This document shows, one piece after another, positions 9,823-18,004 of a stretch of DNA of 64,000 bases. The position numbers and the translations under genes were made by a program. Position 1 is the first letter of the stretch. Every line of letters starts with the position of its first letter. The DNA comes from JBAXTE01 sp963556065 (GTDB lineage: Bacteria; Bacteroidota; Bacteroidia; Bacteroidales; WCHB1-69): the NCBI GenBank assembly GCA_963556065.3, contig CAUVYH020000005.1, positions 566,847 to 630,846 of the forward strand. Direction: 5' to 3'. The notes under the pieces are model-generated. The model was not told the DNA's origin. It ran no database searches and saw nothing but the letters and a program-made list of their open reading frames with translations.

Positions 9823-9854
9823 CAAACGTACATGAATTTATTTAAATATACAAA
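9823..9854 (-). promoter_or_regulatory. full Bacteroidota promoter (-33 and -7) for the membrane protein/aminotransferase pair
   Basis: The minus strand shows TTTG (9854-9851), a 20-base spacer and TACGTTTG (9830-9823). Both elements and the spacing match the Bacteroidota sigma consensus TTTG-N19-21-TAnnTTTG. The leader is about 40 bases. Confidence 0.65.
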
Positions 9855-10083
9855 TCATTGTTGTCAATTGACTAAAACGACAACTTGTTTTTGGGGAATA
9901 AAGAGTTGATAAGTTGATGGGTTTATAAGTTGAAAGCGATCAGATGACTTCAAGGCATCCGATCACTGGTTGATACAACCCATAAACTTATAAATCAAAA
10001 GCTTGCGCTGAAAGAGTTGATAGGTTTATCGCATCCCGAATTTTAATCCACCTAGTGCGGATTAAAAAATTCGTGGATCCTCG
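9855..10083. other. repeat-like intergenic DNA with short inverted repeats
   Basis: The interval contains TTTATAAGTT in both orientations (near 9915 and 9985) and an imperfect inverted repeat at 10037-10073 (CGAATTTTAATCC against GGATTAAAAAATTCG). A 65-80 codon open frame across this area has no family features and is not called. The text resembles decayed interspersed repeats, with a similar character to 17717-18004. Confidence 0.45.
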
Positions 10084-10120
10084 AAAAAAGGCAATCCATT
10101 TTTGATGGATTGATTTTTTC
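10084..10120 (-). terminator. terminator downstream of the GT4 glycosyltransferase
   Basis: A perfect 8-base stem (CAATCCAT/ATGGATTG, 5-base loop) is followed on the minus strand by C and a T6 run. On the plus strand it is also followed by a T run, so it may act both ways. It lies about 130 bases past the stop codon of the gene at 10246-11484. Confidence 0.6.
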
Positions 10121-10245
10121 AGGAATGCGTGACTGCGCAAAGCTAATGTTGTCCGGTCTGTTTTTGCTTTCAACTTTACGACTTTCACCTTTTTCCTGAT
10201 TTCGGGTTCCCCTGTCAACGAATAAACCATAGTTGAATACCAATA

Positions 10246-11484
10246 TCATGGATTGCCTTGCACTTTATGATAGACTTGATAATAACTTTCCACTCCGTTT
10301 TCCAGCGAATAATATTTTTTGGCGGCATTTACAAAAACCGATTTGTCTGCATTGAGAAACTCTGGGATGGAATCAATCCCCTGATCAAATGATTTGCTGC
10401 TAAAGCTTTTAATCAGGATTCCGCAGCGGGTATCGTTTACAATTGAATCCACGTCTCCAACTCCAACATTGGCAATCACGGGAATGCCCATTGCCAGGAT
10501 TTCACCCATTTTTACGGGAGAAGAGGCTTGCTTCGAAAATACCGGTTTGATAAAGAATAAAGATATATCACTCAGCAGTAGTAATGCGGGAACTTCGCTC
10601 CGCGTGGCTTTTTGCACAACAATGGAGGTACTGGGAATGTGGTTGCTTTTAGCAATTTCAGCTATCATCGCTTGAGAATCGGGGGTGATGAGTAAAAACT
10701 TGGCATTGGGACGGCTGATTAGCAATTGCTTGAAAAATCGGAACATTTCGTTTCCTAAGTACCAAGTGCCTAGTGATCCGAGATAAGATACCACAAAATC
10801 GTCGGGATTAATTCTCAGCTTTTTTTTCCAATCCATCACTTGATTAATATTCACCCGGTTGCGGTTAAAATGGTCAAGGTCGGCACAGCATGGAATAACC
10901 TCAATAGGTGTTTGATCAAAGCCTTCCCAGCCGTGGATGATTTTCTTGCCTGCCTCGGTTAATGAAATCGTTACGGCAGCATTTTTTAGAAACTCTTTTT
11001 CTTTGGTTTTAAAATAGCGGTAAACCATTTTAAAGAGTGGATTGCTCAATTTCCAAATTCCACCATCGACCCGTTCGTCGGCATAAAATCCACGCATGTC
11101 AAAAATGAAAGGAACACCGGCTTTGTGTCGGAGATAAGCCCCGCCAATTGTTGCAATATGGCTGCGACAGTGGGTGTGTGAAAAATGATATTGTTGGTGT
11201 AATTTCAGAATTATCCTTTTCAGTTTGAACACATCCCACAAAGTGGAAAGTATTGGTGGCTTTTTTGTGTACTTTAACGGATTCCATACAATGCCGGCTT
11301 CTTCACATAGCTTTTCAATTAACGATTTTGTTGTGATGAATCGTTCTTGTTTTTCGAATGAGACTAGGACAATCTTGAATCCCTTTTCACTTAATTTTGT
11401 CAGATAAGGTAGTACTTGCGATTGCCCTAAAGGGTCAGTCATGCCGTCATACGAAATATACAATACTGTAGCCGTTGGTTTCAT
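10246..11484 (-). CDS. glycosyltransferase, GT4-type (GT-B fold)
   Basis: The 412-residue protein begins MKPTATVLYISYDGMTDPLGQSQ, a start typical of Bacteroidota GT4 enzymes. The open frame extends 53 codons further, but a promoter box at 11501-11508 sits inside that extension, so the ATG at 11484 is preferred. The C-terminal Rossmann domain has FVVSYLGSLGTWYLG and the nucleotide-sugar binding stretch SPVKMGEILAMGIPVIAN, with Glu-x7-type spacing. It probably adds a sugar to an envelope or exopolysaccharide glycan; donor and acceptor are unknown. It stands alone, not in a polysaccharide cluster. Confidence 0.85.
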   Translation of the reverse strand: MKPTATVLYISYDGMTDPLGQSQVLPYLTKLSEKGFKIVLVSFEKQERFITTKSLIEKLCEEAGIVWNPLKYTKKPPILSTLWDVFKLKRIILKLHQQYHFSHTHCRSHIATIGGAYLRHKAGVPFIFDMRGFYADERVDGGIWKLSNPLFKMVYRYFKTKEKEFLKNAAVTISLTEAGKKIIHGWEGFDQTPIEVIPCCADLDHFNRNRVNINQVMDWKKKLRINPDDFVVSYLGSLGTWYLGNEMFRFFKQLLISRPNAKFLLITPDSQAMIAEIAKSNHIPSTSIVVQKATRSEVPALLLLSDISLFFIKPVFSKQASSPVKMGEILAMGIPVIANVGVGDVDSIVNDTRCGILIKSFSSKSFDQGIDSIPEFLNADKSVFVNAAKKYYSLENGVESYYQVYHKVQGNP

Positions 11485-11500
11485 TGAATTCTTTAAAATG

Positions 11501-11508
11501 CAAAGATA
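11501..11508 (-). promoter_or_regulatory. -7 box for the GT4 gene
   Basis: The minus strand reads TATCTTTG (TAnnTTTG), 16 bases before the ATG at 11484. It rules out the upstream in-frame start. Confidence 0.5.
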
Positions 11509-11721
11509 ACTTTTTTTAGAGAAATCAGTAAAAATAATTAAAGTGTTGATTATCATAATTATAATAATGGTGGATTTATTAAAAACAGGGAAAAATGGGC
11601 TCAAAAAAGCAGAATAAAATAGGTTATAAGCATTTAAAAACATTAGATTATCATAGTAGCTATAATCAGATATTGAGGAGTCAAAGGCTAAGGATGGATA
11701 GCTAAAAGTCGTAAAAAATTG

Positions 11722-11729
11722 TACCTTTG
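11722..11729 (+). promoter_or_regulatory. -7 box for mutS2
   Basis: TACCTTTG matches TAnnTTTG, 23 bases before the mutS2 ATG. Confidence 0.5.
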
Positions 11730-11752
11730 CAAAAAAAATAACTTAGGTAAAA

Positions 11753-14182
11753 ATGGTTTACCCAACAACTTTTGAGCAGAAAATCGGTTTCGATCAAATT
11801 CGTAATCTGGTTTCTCAACGGTGTATTAGTCCGTTGGGCCTCAATTTTGTTCAGAAAATAAGAATGAGCACTAAGCCGGAGACTATCCGGATGATGCTTG
11901 AGCAAGTGGAGGAAATGCGCCAGATTTTGCTTTTCGACAGTCACTTTCCGGCTCAGGATTATTTTGATATGAGCGAAGAGATTGCACTGTTGAAGCTTGA
12001 AGGTTCGCATGTCGATGCCGAATCACTTGCTCGTCTGAAAAGCATGTTGAAGGCTATTGAACAGATCATCGGCTATGTGCGTAAACGGGAAACCGAAAAA
12101 TATCCCCATCTCATTGCATTGGTAGATCATCTGAATTTCGACTCCACACTCGTCTCCATGCTCGATCGGATTGTGGACGATAAGGGCAATATCCGCGATA
12201 ACGCTTCGCCGGAACTTCAGCAAATTCGTCGGAGTATCGGGCAACTTACTCAAAATGCGGCAAAAAAAATTCGACAGATTTTACGTAGCTCCAAACAAGA
12301 GTCTATTGTTGCGGAAGATTCCGAAATTACCATTCGTAACGGGCGGTTGGTAATTCCTGTTCCGGCAGCATTTAAACGTAAGCTTCGCGGATTTATCCAC
12401 GACGAGTCGGCTACCGGACAAACCGTTTTTATTGAACCCGAAGCCGTTTTTGATGATAACAACGAAATCCGAGATCTTCAGAATGCCGAGCGTCGGGAGA
12501 TCATCAGAATATTGATTGAAGTTTCCGATACCCTTCGCCCTACTCTTGAAGACCTTGAATCGATGCAACTTTTTTTAGGGCTTATTGATTTTTTGCGGGC
12601 CAAGGCTAAGCTAGCGATTGATATTCAGGCTATAAAACCTATTATTAACGAATTTGCTACCGTTGAATGGAAAAAAGCCACACATCCGTTGTTGTACCTC
12701 AATTTTAAATCTCAGAAAAAAACGGTGGTTGCTCAGGATATTACACTTACACAGAAAGAACGGATCTTGATTATTTCAGGGCCCAATGCCGGAGGAAAAT
12801 CGGTAACCCTGAAAACAGTGGGGCTCATTCAATATATGTTCCAGTGCGGATTTTTAGTTCCCGTCAGCGAGTTGTCGGAATTTGGAGTATTTAAAAGTAT
12901 TTTTCTCGACATGGGCGACGAGCAATCGATAGATAATGACCTCAGCACCTATAGTTCACATCTAAAGAATATGATGGTGATGATTTCGGAAAGTAACAAG
13001 CAATCGTTGTTTCTGATTGACGAATTCGGAACAGGCACCGAACCGGCGTTGGGAGGAGCCATGGCTGAAGCTGTTTTGGAGAAATTGATTGCAAACCAGT
13101 CATTTGGTATTGTCACTACCCACTTTGGAAATCTGAAACTAGTGGCCGACCAGTACTCCGAAGTGAAAAATGCCGCTATGCTTTTTGATATTGAAGAGAT
13201 GAAACCTTTATATATTTTAAAAATCGGCAAGCCGGGAAGTTCATTTACTTTCGAAATTGCCAAAAAAATTGGTTTTCCCGAACCTGTGTTGGAACGTGCC
13301 AAGCAGATTACCGGCTACGATCGCATTAATTACGAACAACGGCTTCAGCAACTCGAAACCGAACTTTATACCATTAATGAACAGAAAAAGCAGTTGAATG
13401 CTGCCGACGAAACACTGGCTGAACTTATCGAAAGGTACAATAATAAAAACAGCGAGTTGGAACAGGTACGCCGCGAAGCCATCCATCAGGCTAAAGCCGA
13501 AGCCCGCGAAATAGTAAAAAGTGCCAACAAGATCATCGAAAATACAATTTTCGAAATCAGGCAATCACAGGCCGACAAAGAAAAAGTAAAAACTATCCGC
13601 AAAAAAGTGGAAGAATTTACTCAAACACTTGCCGAAAAACCGATTCCAAAAATCGCTCCGAAGAAAAAAAATGAACAGATAGAAGCATCACAACCAATCA
13701 AACAGGAACTAACAAAGCCACTGGCACCGGGCGACCACGTTTTATTATTGGGAATGGATGCTAAAGCGGAAGTTATAGATTTGAAAGGAGATGAAATTAC
13801 GGTGTCGCTAAACGGGGTAATATTCCGGACAGAATTGCGGAAGGTGGAAAAAATAAGTCGTTCCGAATCCAAAAAAATTGCCCGAAATCCTCATGCAGCG
13901 CAATCGGTGTATCAGCGGATGATTGATAAATCAACTGCGTTTAAAACAACAATCGACCTCAGAGGAAAACGTGCAGATGAAGCCCTTGTCGAAACCGAAC
14001 GCTTTATTGATGATGCTATTCTGCTTAGTGCTAAAGAATTACGCATTCTTCATGGCAAAGGAAATGGTATTCTTCGACAGTTAATCCGCAAACAACTGTC
14101 CAACAACGGTAGTGTAGCCAAATTTTATGACGAAAAAATCGAGTTTGGTGGAGATGGAATCACGGTGGTGGAGCTGAAATAA
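11753..14182 (+). CDS. mutS2: endonuclease MutS2
   Basis: MutS2 is the MutS paralogue that acts on branched DNA and ribosome collisions rather than on mismatches; it lacks the mismatch-recognition N-terminal domain. The protein has 809 residues. The core/lever region is N-terminal, Walker A is GPNAGGKS at residues 343-350, Walker B is LFLIDEFGTGTEPALGGA, and a charged coiled coil follows at roughly 530-620. The C-terminal Smr nuclease domain begins at IDLRG (from 734) and includes the LRILHGKGNGILR motif. All catalytic elements are present. The last codons (TVVELK and stop) and the REP-like sequence after them have a second, decayed copy 1.9 kb downstream. Confidence 0.96.
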   Translation: MVYPTTFEQKIGFDQIRNLVSQRCISPLGLNFVQKIRMSTKPETIRMMLEQVEEMRQILLFDSHFPAQDYFDMSEEIALLKLEGSHVDAESLARLKSMLKAIEQIIGYVRKRETEKYPHLIALVDHLNFDSTLVSMLDRIVDDKGNIRDNASPELQQIRRSIGQLTQNAAKKIRQILRSSKQESIVAEDSEITIRNGRLVIPVPAAFKRKLRGFIHDESATGQTVFIEPEAVFDDNNEIRDLQNAERREIIRILIEVSDTLRPTLEDLESMQLFLGLIDFLRAKAKLAIDIQAIKPIINEFATVEWKKATHPLLYLNFKSQKKTVVAQDITLTQKERILIISGPNAGGKSVTLKTVGLIQYMFQCGFLVPVSELSEFGVFKSIFLDMGDEQSIDNDLSTYSSHLKNMMVMISESNKQSLFLIDEFGTGTEPALGGAMAEAVLEKLIANQSFGIVTTHFGNLKLVADQYSEVKNAAMLFDIEEMKPLYILKIGKPGSSFTFEIAKKIGFPEPVLERAKQITGYDRINYEQRLQQLETELYTINEQKKQLNAADETLAELIERYNNKNSELEQVRREAIHQAKAEAREIVKSANKIIENTIFEIRQSQADKEKVKTIRKKVEEFTQTLAEKPIPKIAPKKKNEQIEASQPIKQELTKPLAPGDHVLLLGMDAKAEVIDLKGDEITVSLNGVIFRTELRKVEKISRSESKKIARNPHAAQSVYQRMIDKSTAFKTTIDLRGKRADEALVETERFIDDAILLSAKELRILHGKGNGILRQLIRKQLSNNGSVAKFYDEKIEFGGDGITVVELK

Positions 14183-14333
14183 TAAGAGCTAGTTATCGCT
14201 GGCGCGTTTGCCTTCACGTTTTGTACGCATTAAAAACGCGCACGTGCGGGGCTTTTCAAATGTGCGCCAGTTAAAAGAATACTTGGATAACTGCGCCCGA
14301 AGAGGGCGCACGCGCGTTTGTAACGCGTGTTTC
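14158..14333. repeat. REP-like palindromic unit, copy A (left plus right parts)
   Basis: Just after the mutS2 stop codon, CTGGCGC at 14199-14205 pairs with GCGCCAG at 14264-14270, enclosing an inner CGTTTT/AAAACG hairpin. A second part at 14286-14333 contains GCGCCC-GAAGA-GGGCGC and a CGCGT-type palindrome ACGCG...CGCGT. It is GC-rich in an AT-rich setting. The right part abuts the stop codon of the RAYT transposase gene. The first bases (14158-14206) are the segment duplicated at 16054-16102. Confidence 0.8.
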
Positions 14334-14335
14334 TA

Positions 14336-14905
14336 TTAACCCTCATTCACCGTAATCAACTCTTTAGCTATTAGAATCACATCAATAATACCATCTAAAT
14401 CCATATAATTTCGGACAGAACTAAACATATATTCCTCCGGCCTTTTAGCAAGTTCTGCTTTTACCGGATTGTTATGAATATAATTCAGCTTTTGCCAAAT
14501 AAATTTGTTGCTATACAAGACTTTTGCATGATTCCCGTCTTGCCACACTTTAAAATTCTTTATTCGTTTAAGCTTTTCCCCGGCTTTTCTAAATTCCGAC
14601 AATATGGCTTCATTTTTTCCTCCCGTCTGCAGTTTTTTGATTATCTCTTTCGAAGTGAATTTCTTCAAATCACGTAAAACGTCCGATACTGTTTCCTCCC
14701 CATTCGATTGTATAATCATGTGTACGTGATTAGGCATAATACAATAAGCATATACCAACAATCCTCTGTTTTGCTGATAAAACTTTATTGCATTTATAAT
14801 AATCATCTTATATTCAATGTCTTGCAACACTTTAATCCATTCTACAATGGTGAATGTTACAAAATATGCTTTTTCTTTTTCTGGAGTTTTATATATTTCT
14901 GACAT
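14336..14905 (-). CDS. REP-associated tyrosine transposase (RAYT, Y1/HUH family)
   Basis: This 189-residue protein belongs to the Y1_Tnp (IS200-like) superfamily. The HUH metal site is in CIMPNHVHMIIQ, and the catalytic tyrosine is most likely in KLNYIHNNPVKAEL. It has the RAYT-type flow from YFVTFTIVEW to EYMFSSVRNYMD. Family members nick single-stranded DNA at palindromic REP sequences. Both ends of the gene are next to such palindromes (copies A and B), which supports a cognate pair. The frame is intact, so the enzyme may be active. The promoter TAGCTTTG ends only six bases before the ATG. Confidence 0.9.
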   Translation of the reverse strand: MSEIYKTPEKEKAYFVTFTIVEWIKVLQDIEYKMIIINAIKFYQQNRGLLVYAYCIMPNHVHMIIQSNGEETVSDVLRDLKKFTSKEIIKKLQTGGKNEAILSEFRKAGEKLKRIKNFKVWQDGNHAKVLYSNKFIWQKLNYIHNNPVKAELAKRPEEYMFSSVRNYMDLDGIIDVILIAKELITVNEG

Positions 14906-14911
14906 TTAAAG

Positions 14912-14919
14912 CAAAGCTA
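14912..14919 (-). promoter_or_regulatory. -7 box for the RAYT gene
   Basis: The minus strand reads TAGCTTTG (TAnnTTTG), with only CTTTAA between it and the ATG at 14905. The mRNA would have a leader of three bases or fewer. Confidence 0.45.
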
Positions 14920-14948
14920 ATCAATATTTGCTTTTCTTGGTTGGAAAT

Positions 14949-15026
14949 TGTCGCTGGCGCATTTGTCTTTCAGTTTTTGTACGCGTTAAAAACGCATACG
15001 TGCAGGTATTTTAATGTGCGTCAGCT
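14949..15026. repeat. REP-like palindromic unit, copy B (left part only)
   Basis: CGCTGGCGCATTT (from 14952) pairs imperfectly with AATGTGCGTCAGC (to 15025) around TTTTTGTACGCGTTAAAAACG. It aligns along its length with the left part of copy A (TTGTACGC-TTAAAAACGC, then ACGTGC). It lies between the promoter of the RAYT gene and the end of the next gene. Confidence 0.75.
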
Positions 15027-15038
15027 GGGTAGACAAAT

Positions 15039-15716
15039 CTAAAATATTTCCCAATATGTTTCAATTTGAAAAACTATATCACAATCATTCTCCTTTTTTT
15101 TAAGTCGAATCTTATTTCCTTTTTGTTTCAAATCAAGAGATAAATCTATTCTTTTGGGGTTAAACAACTTCATTTTCTTAGCTTCTGCTTTGGAAATAGG
15201 ACACATACTGTGAACTTTTCTAACTTTAAAAAACTTTACACTATTTAAAAAAGAATTTGGAACATACTTGCTATCTTCATAATCATAAAAAATTATAGGT
15301 ATAGACTTCTCTTTGTATCTAACACTATCTTTTGATGTTAAGCTATCAAATGGGTTATAAAATTGACCATAATATGAAACTTTCATCACTTTAACCCTTG
15401 ACTCAATTGAATCATTAAACTTATAAAACAATGCCCCATTATAATGATGATAACATTTACGATCTTTGCATTTTTTATAATCTGGAAATGATATAATAAT
15501 AGACTCTTTTTTTAAATATTCAGTAAAACAAACTACTTCCGAAGGCAAATCAAAAACAAAAAAGTCTTGCGCTGTTTGCTCATTAGCAAAACTATCTTCA
15601 ATTGTGCTAACATAATACAAAATATAACCATTTATCAAAGTGTCCTGTGAAAACGAATTTGTTCTAATAAAAAACAAGACAAAAAACAAAATAAAACTAA
15701 GTTTAACTTTCTTCAT
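15039..15716 (-). CDS. secreted protein of unknown function
   Basis: I do not recognise this 225-residue protein. It has a signal peptide (MKKVKLSFILFFVLFFIRTNSFS, then Q), is rich in Phe, Tyr and Lys, and contains a cysteine cluster KKCKDRKCYHHY near the middle plus single cysteines in VCFTEYL, HSMCPIS and NDCDIVF. It lies between REP copies B and C and is more AT-rich than mutS2 or pepC, so it may have arrived with, or been shuffled by, the repeat element. No promoter box is visible upstream. Confidence 0.6.
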   Translation of the reverse strand: MKKVKLSFILFFVLFFIRTNSFSQDTLINGYILYYVSTIEDSFANEQTAQDFFVFDLPSEVVCFTEYLKKESIIISFPDYKKCKDRKCYHHYNGALFYKFNDSIESRVKVMKVSYYGQFYNPFDSLTSKDSVRYKEKSIPIIFYDYEDSKYVPNSFLNSVKFFKVRKVHSMCPISKAEAKKMKLFNPKRIDLSLDLKQKGNKIRLKKKENDCDIVFQIETYWEIF

Positions 15717-15973
15717 AATGTCAATTTATAATTATTATTTAGCAGGAAGTGCAACAGGTAAATCAGAAATTGATTTTGATTTAATATGCTGATCAATAGT
15801 TTGTAGTTGTAATAGTTTTGATAAACACTTCCATCTTTTTATTCTTATGCTTAATAACACTTTTAACATTTGATCATATCTATTAAGGGATTAAGCTCAA
15901 GCATTTTCTGCACCTATTCTTTTACAAATGTAATCACAAAAATCCATTTGGAGTCGAGGAATCCAATCTTTTT
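15717..15973. other. intergenic, no recognised feature
   Basis: This is AT-rich DNA upstream of the secreted-protein gene. I see no open frame of note, promoter box or repeat until REP copy C. Confidence 0.4.
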
Positions 15974-16041
15974 TTCGCCAGCTAAGAGAATGCCTAAATA
16001 ACTGCGCCCGAAGAGGGCGCACGCGCATTTACAACGCGTGT
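15974..16041. repeat. REP-like palindromic unit, copy C (right part)
   Basis: From CGCCAGCTAAGAGAATG through AACTGCGCCCGAAGAGGGCGC to CGCGTGTTT, this matches the right part of copy A (14265-14333) with few changes. The GCGCCC-GAAGA-GGGCGC hairpin is fully conserved. Confidence 0.8.
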
Positions 16042-16053
16042 TTACCTCATGAT

Positions 16054-16140
16054 ATAATCATGGTGGTGGAACTGAAATAATAAGAGCTAATTGTCGCTGG
16101 CGCATTCTTTGGTATATGCACGCAATATAAACGTAACGCG
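16054..16140 (+). repeat. fossil copy of the mutS2 3' end plus the left REP part
   Basis: The sequence 16054-16102 repeats 14158-14206, which covers the last six codons of mutS2, its stop codon and the first bases of the REP unit. There are only four or five differences, and those in the duplicated coding part are transitions. After 16102 a degraded version of the left REP part continues to about 16140. It has no upstream coding sequence and cannot be expressed. Confidence 0.78.
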
Positions 16141-16413
16141 TAGGCTGTTAATGAAAATTAGTTTCAACTTTAGGGTAGCGTTAAATCTTTTGAGCGAAGC
16201 TTGAAGATTTTACAAAAATGCGTCATTGTAATCTCAATAATTATCAGGATGCAAAACTTATCCGAGTTAAGTAAACATCCCAGAACTCTCATTTATCGAA
16301 AAGAGGAATTGTTTCATCGATTAATTTTAGCATTGAGATAATTATCGACTATTTTTGCAAGCAATTTCAAGATATGAAATAACAGAATATAAAAAGTGTA
16401 TTTTATTTTTGTC
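16141..16413. other. intergenic region before pepC
   Basis: About 270 bases with an AAATCTT...AAGATTT inverted repeat (near 16175-16204) and no gene. Confidence 0.35.
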
Positions 16414-16421
16414 TATTTTTG
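16414..16421 (+). promoter_or_regulatory. -7 box for the C1 aminopeptidase gene
   Basis: TATTTTTG matches TAnnTTTG, 30 bases before the ATG at 16452. It overlaps the upstream alternative start, which is therefore rejected. Confidence 0.5.
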
Positions 16422-16451
16422 CACCAAATACAAATTAAAACATATAAACAA

Positions 16452-17660
16452 ATGAAAAGAAGATTTTCTATAGTTTCATTGTCATTAGCGATGATACTTG
16501 GCTTGTCGGGGGTAAATGCCCAAGACAAAAAAGAGGATGCAAAACCCGAAGGATACAAATTTACCACAATAAAAGAGGTAAAAGCTACCCCTGTAAAGGA
16601 TCAGTACAGGTCCGGTACTTGCTGGAGTTTTTCGGGAATAGCGTTTCTCGAATCAGAAATTATCCGTCAGGGAAAAGGAGAAACCGATTTAGCCGAAATG
16701 TATATTGTACGCAGAGCTTATGAAGAAAAAGGGATGAAGTATTTTCGTATGCATGGTCTGATTAATTTTGGTCAAGGGGGTGCATTTCACGATGTTACAA
16801 ATATGATCCGTGCTTATGGCATCGTTCCTGAAGAAGTCTATCGTGGGCTGAATTATGGCGAAAAAAAACATGTTATCGGTGAAGTTGATGCTGCACTTAA
16901 AGCATTTTTAGATGTTATTATCAAAGACGAGAATAAAACCATTTCTACGGCATGGTACACGGCTTATAAAGCGATATTAGATGCTTATTTCGGCCCGGTT
17001 CCTGAAAAATTCACCTATAAAGGCAAAGAATATACTCCTCAATCTTATGCAAAAGAACTTGGTCTGAACCTTGACGATTATGTGGGTGTTACCTCTTTTA
17101 CTCATCACCCGTTTTACAAGCCGTTTGCATTGGAAATTCAGGACAATTGGATGTGGGAACAATCGTATAATGTTCCGCTGGATGATATGATAGCCATTAT
17201 CGACAATTCCATTCAAAACGGATATTCTGTGGCATGGGGTAGCGATGTGAGCGAAAAAGGATTTGCCTATAAAACAGGAGTCGCTATTGTTCCCGAAAAA
17301 GACATGTCGGCACTCAACAATCTTGAGATGGCAAAATGGGAAAAACTTACTCAAAAGGAAAAAGATAAAGAACTTTACTCTTTTGATAAACCGGGAAAAG
17401 AAAAAGTGATTACTCAGGAAGATCGTCAGAAAGAATTCGATAACTATAAAACCACAGATGATCATGGCATGCAGATTACCGGGATTGCTAAAGACCAAAA
17501 CGGAAACAAATATTACATTGTTAAAAATTCATGGGACGAATCAAATGACTATAAAGGATACTTCTATGCTTCGGAAGCGTTTGTAAAATCGAAAACTACC
17601 GATTTGATGGTAAACAAAAAAGCTATCCCTGAAGGAATTCGTAAAAAATTAGGATTATAA
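16452..17660 (+). CDS. C1-family cysteine peptidase (bleomycin hydrolase/aminopeptidase C type), secreted
   Basis: This 402-residue enzyme starts with a signal peptide (MKRRFSIVSLSLAMILGLSG, cleaved near VNAQ). The papain-type triad is visible: Cys57 in SGTCWSFS, His in DDHGMQITGIA and Asn in VKNSWDESNDYKGYF. The family insert around NFGQGGAFHDVTNMIRAYG and the C-terminal GIRKKLGL are those of PepC/bleomycin hydrolase, which normally trims peptides from the N-terminus. Most PepC proteins are cytoplasmic; a signal peptide is common for the Bacteroidota version. The gene stands alone with its own promoter and terminator. With the M49 enzyme it suggests extracytoplasmic peptide use. Confidence 0.9.
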   Translation: MKRRFSIVSLSLAMILGLSGVNAQDKKEDAKPEGYKFTTIKEVKATPVKDQYRSGTCWSFSGIAFLESEIIRQGKGETDLAEMYIVRRAYEEKGMKYFRMHGLINFGQGGAFHDVTNMIRAYGIVPEEVYRGLNYGEKKHVIGEVDAALKAFLDVIIKDENKTISTAWYTAYKAILDAYFGPVPEKFTYKGKEYTPQSYAKELGLNLDDYVGVTSFTHHPFYKPFALEIQDNWMWEQSYNVPLDDMIAIIDNSIQNGYSVAWGSDVSEKGFAYKTGVAIVPEKDMSALNNLEMAKWEKLTQKEKDKELYSFDKPGKEKVITQEDRQKEFDNYKTTDDHGMQITGIAKDQNGNKYYIVKNSWDESNDYKGYFYASEAFVKSKTTDLMVNKKAIPEGIRKKLGL

Positions 17661-17681
17661 CATCAACATCTCATATTCGCA

Positions 17682-17716
17682 AAAGGTCGTTATTCGCAAG
17701 AGTAACGGCCTTTTTT
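17682..17716 (+). terminator. terminator after the C1 peptidase gene
   Basis: The stem AAGGTCGTTA pairs with TAACGGCCTT (one G-T pair) and is followed by T6, 21 bases past the stop codon. Confidence 0.8.
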
Positions 17717-18004
17717 AATGGTTTTCCACCACCTCGACATTATTTAGCAATCGGATACTGTTTTCCACTCCCTCCACTTCGACGGTAGTTTATCCCGCCG
17801 TAGCGGGACTCGGTCATCGGATTCTACTTTTCAAACTTTAAGGACTTTACGAACTTTCCACTTTATGGACTAATTTAAGATGTCGGTACGAAGCACCTTG
17901 TTTTCGATTTGATGATCTCATTTTCTACAAAGATGTCACGGCTACGCAGCTTTGTTGGCTGTTGACTTTATAGACTTTATAAACTCGAAACTTTCCCCCT
18001 CCTC
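17717..18004. other. repeat-like intergenic DNA
   Basis: This 288-base stretch lies between convergent genes. It contains TCCCGC-CGTA-GCGGGA (near 17793-17808) and a run of ACTTT-containing words (ACTTTAAGGACTTTACGAAC, then ACTTTATAGACTTTATAAAC). The same style of ACTTTACGACTTTCACC occurs near 10170-10190. It looks like decayed interspersed repeats; no gene is present. Confidence 0.45.

Larger units (their letters stand above)
14158..16140. mobile_element. REP/RAYT element with flanking palindromes
   Basis: A single HUH (Y1) transposase gene lies between palindromic repeat copies A and B, with copy C and a fragment of the mutS2 3' end about 1 kb further on. This is the organisation of a REPtron, in which the RAYT acts on nearby REP sequences. 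Direct repeats of about 49 bases (14158-14206 and 16054-16102, 44-45 matches, the differences in the duplicated coding part all transitions) bound the region. The secreted-protein gene at 15039-15716 sits inside it. Confidence 0.72.

Noticed and set aside
9988..10249. Open frames of 65-80 codons on the minus strand downstream of the GT4 gene
   Set aside because: They cover inverted repeats and a terminator hairpin and show no conserved motif.
15995..16041. The GCGCCC-GAAGA-GGGCGC hairpin read as a simple transcription terminator
   Set aside because: It is not followed by a T run, and the same unit recurs with its flanks beside the RAYT gene, which fits a REP repeat better.
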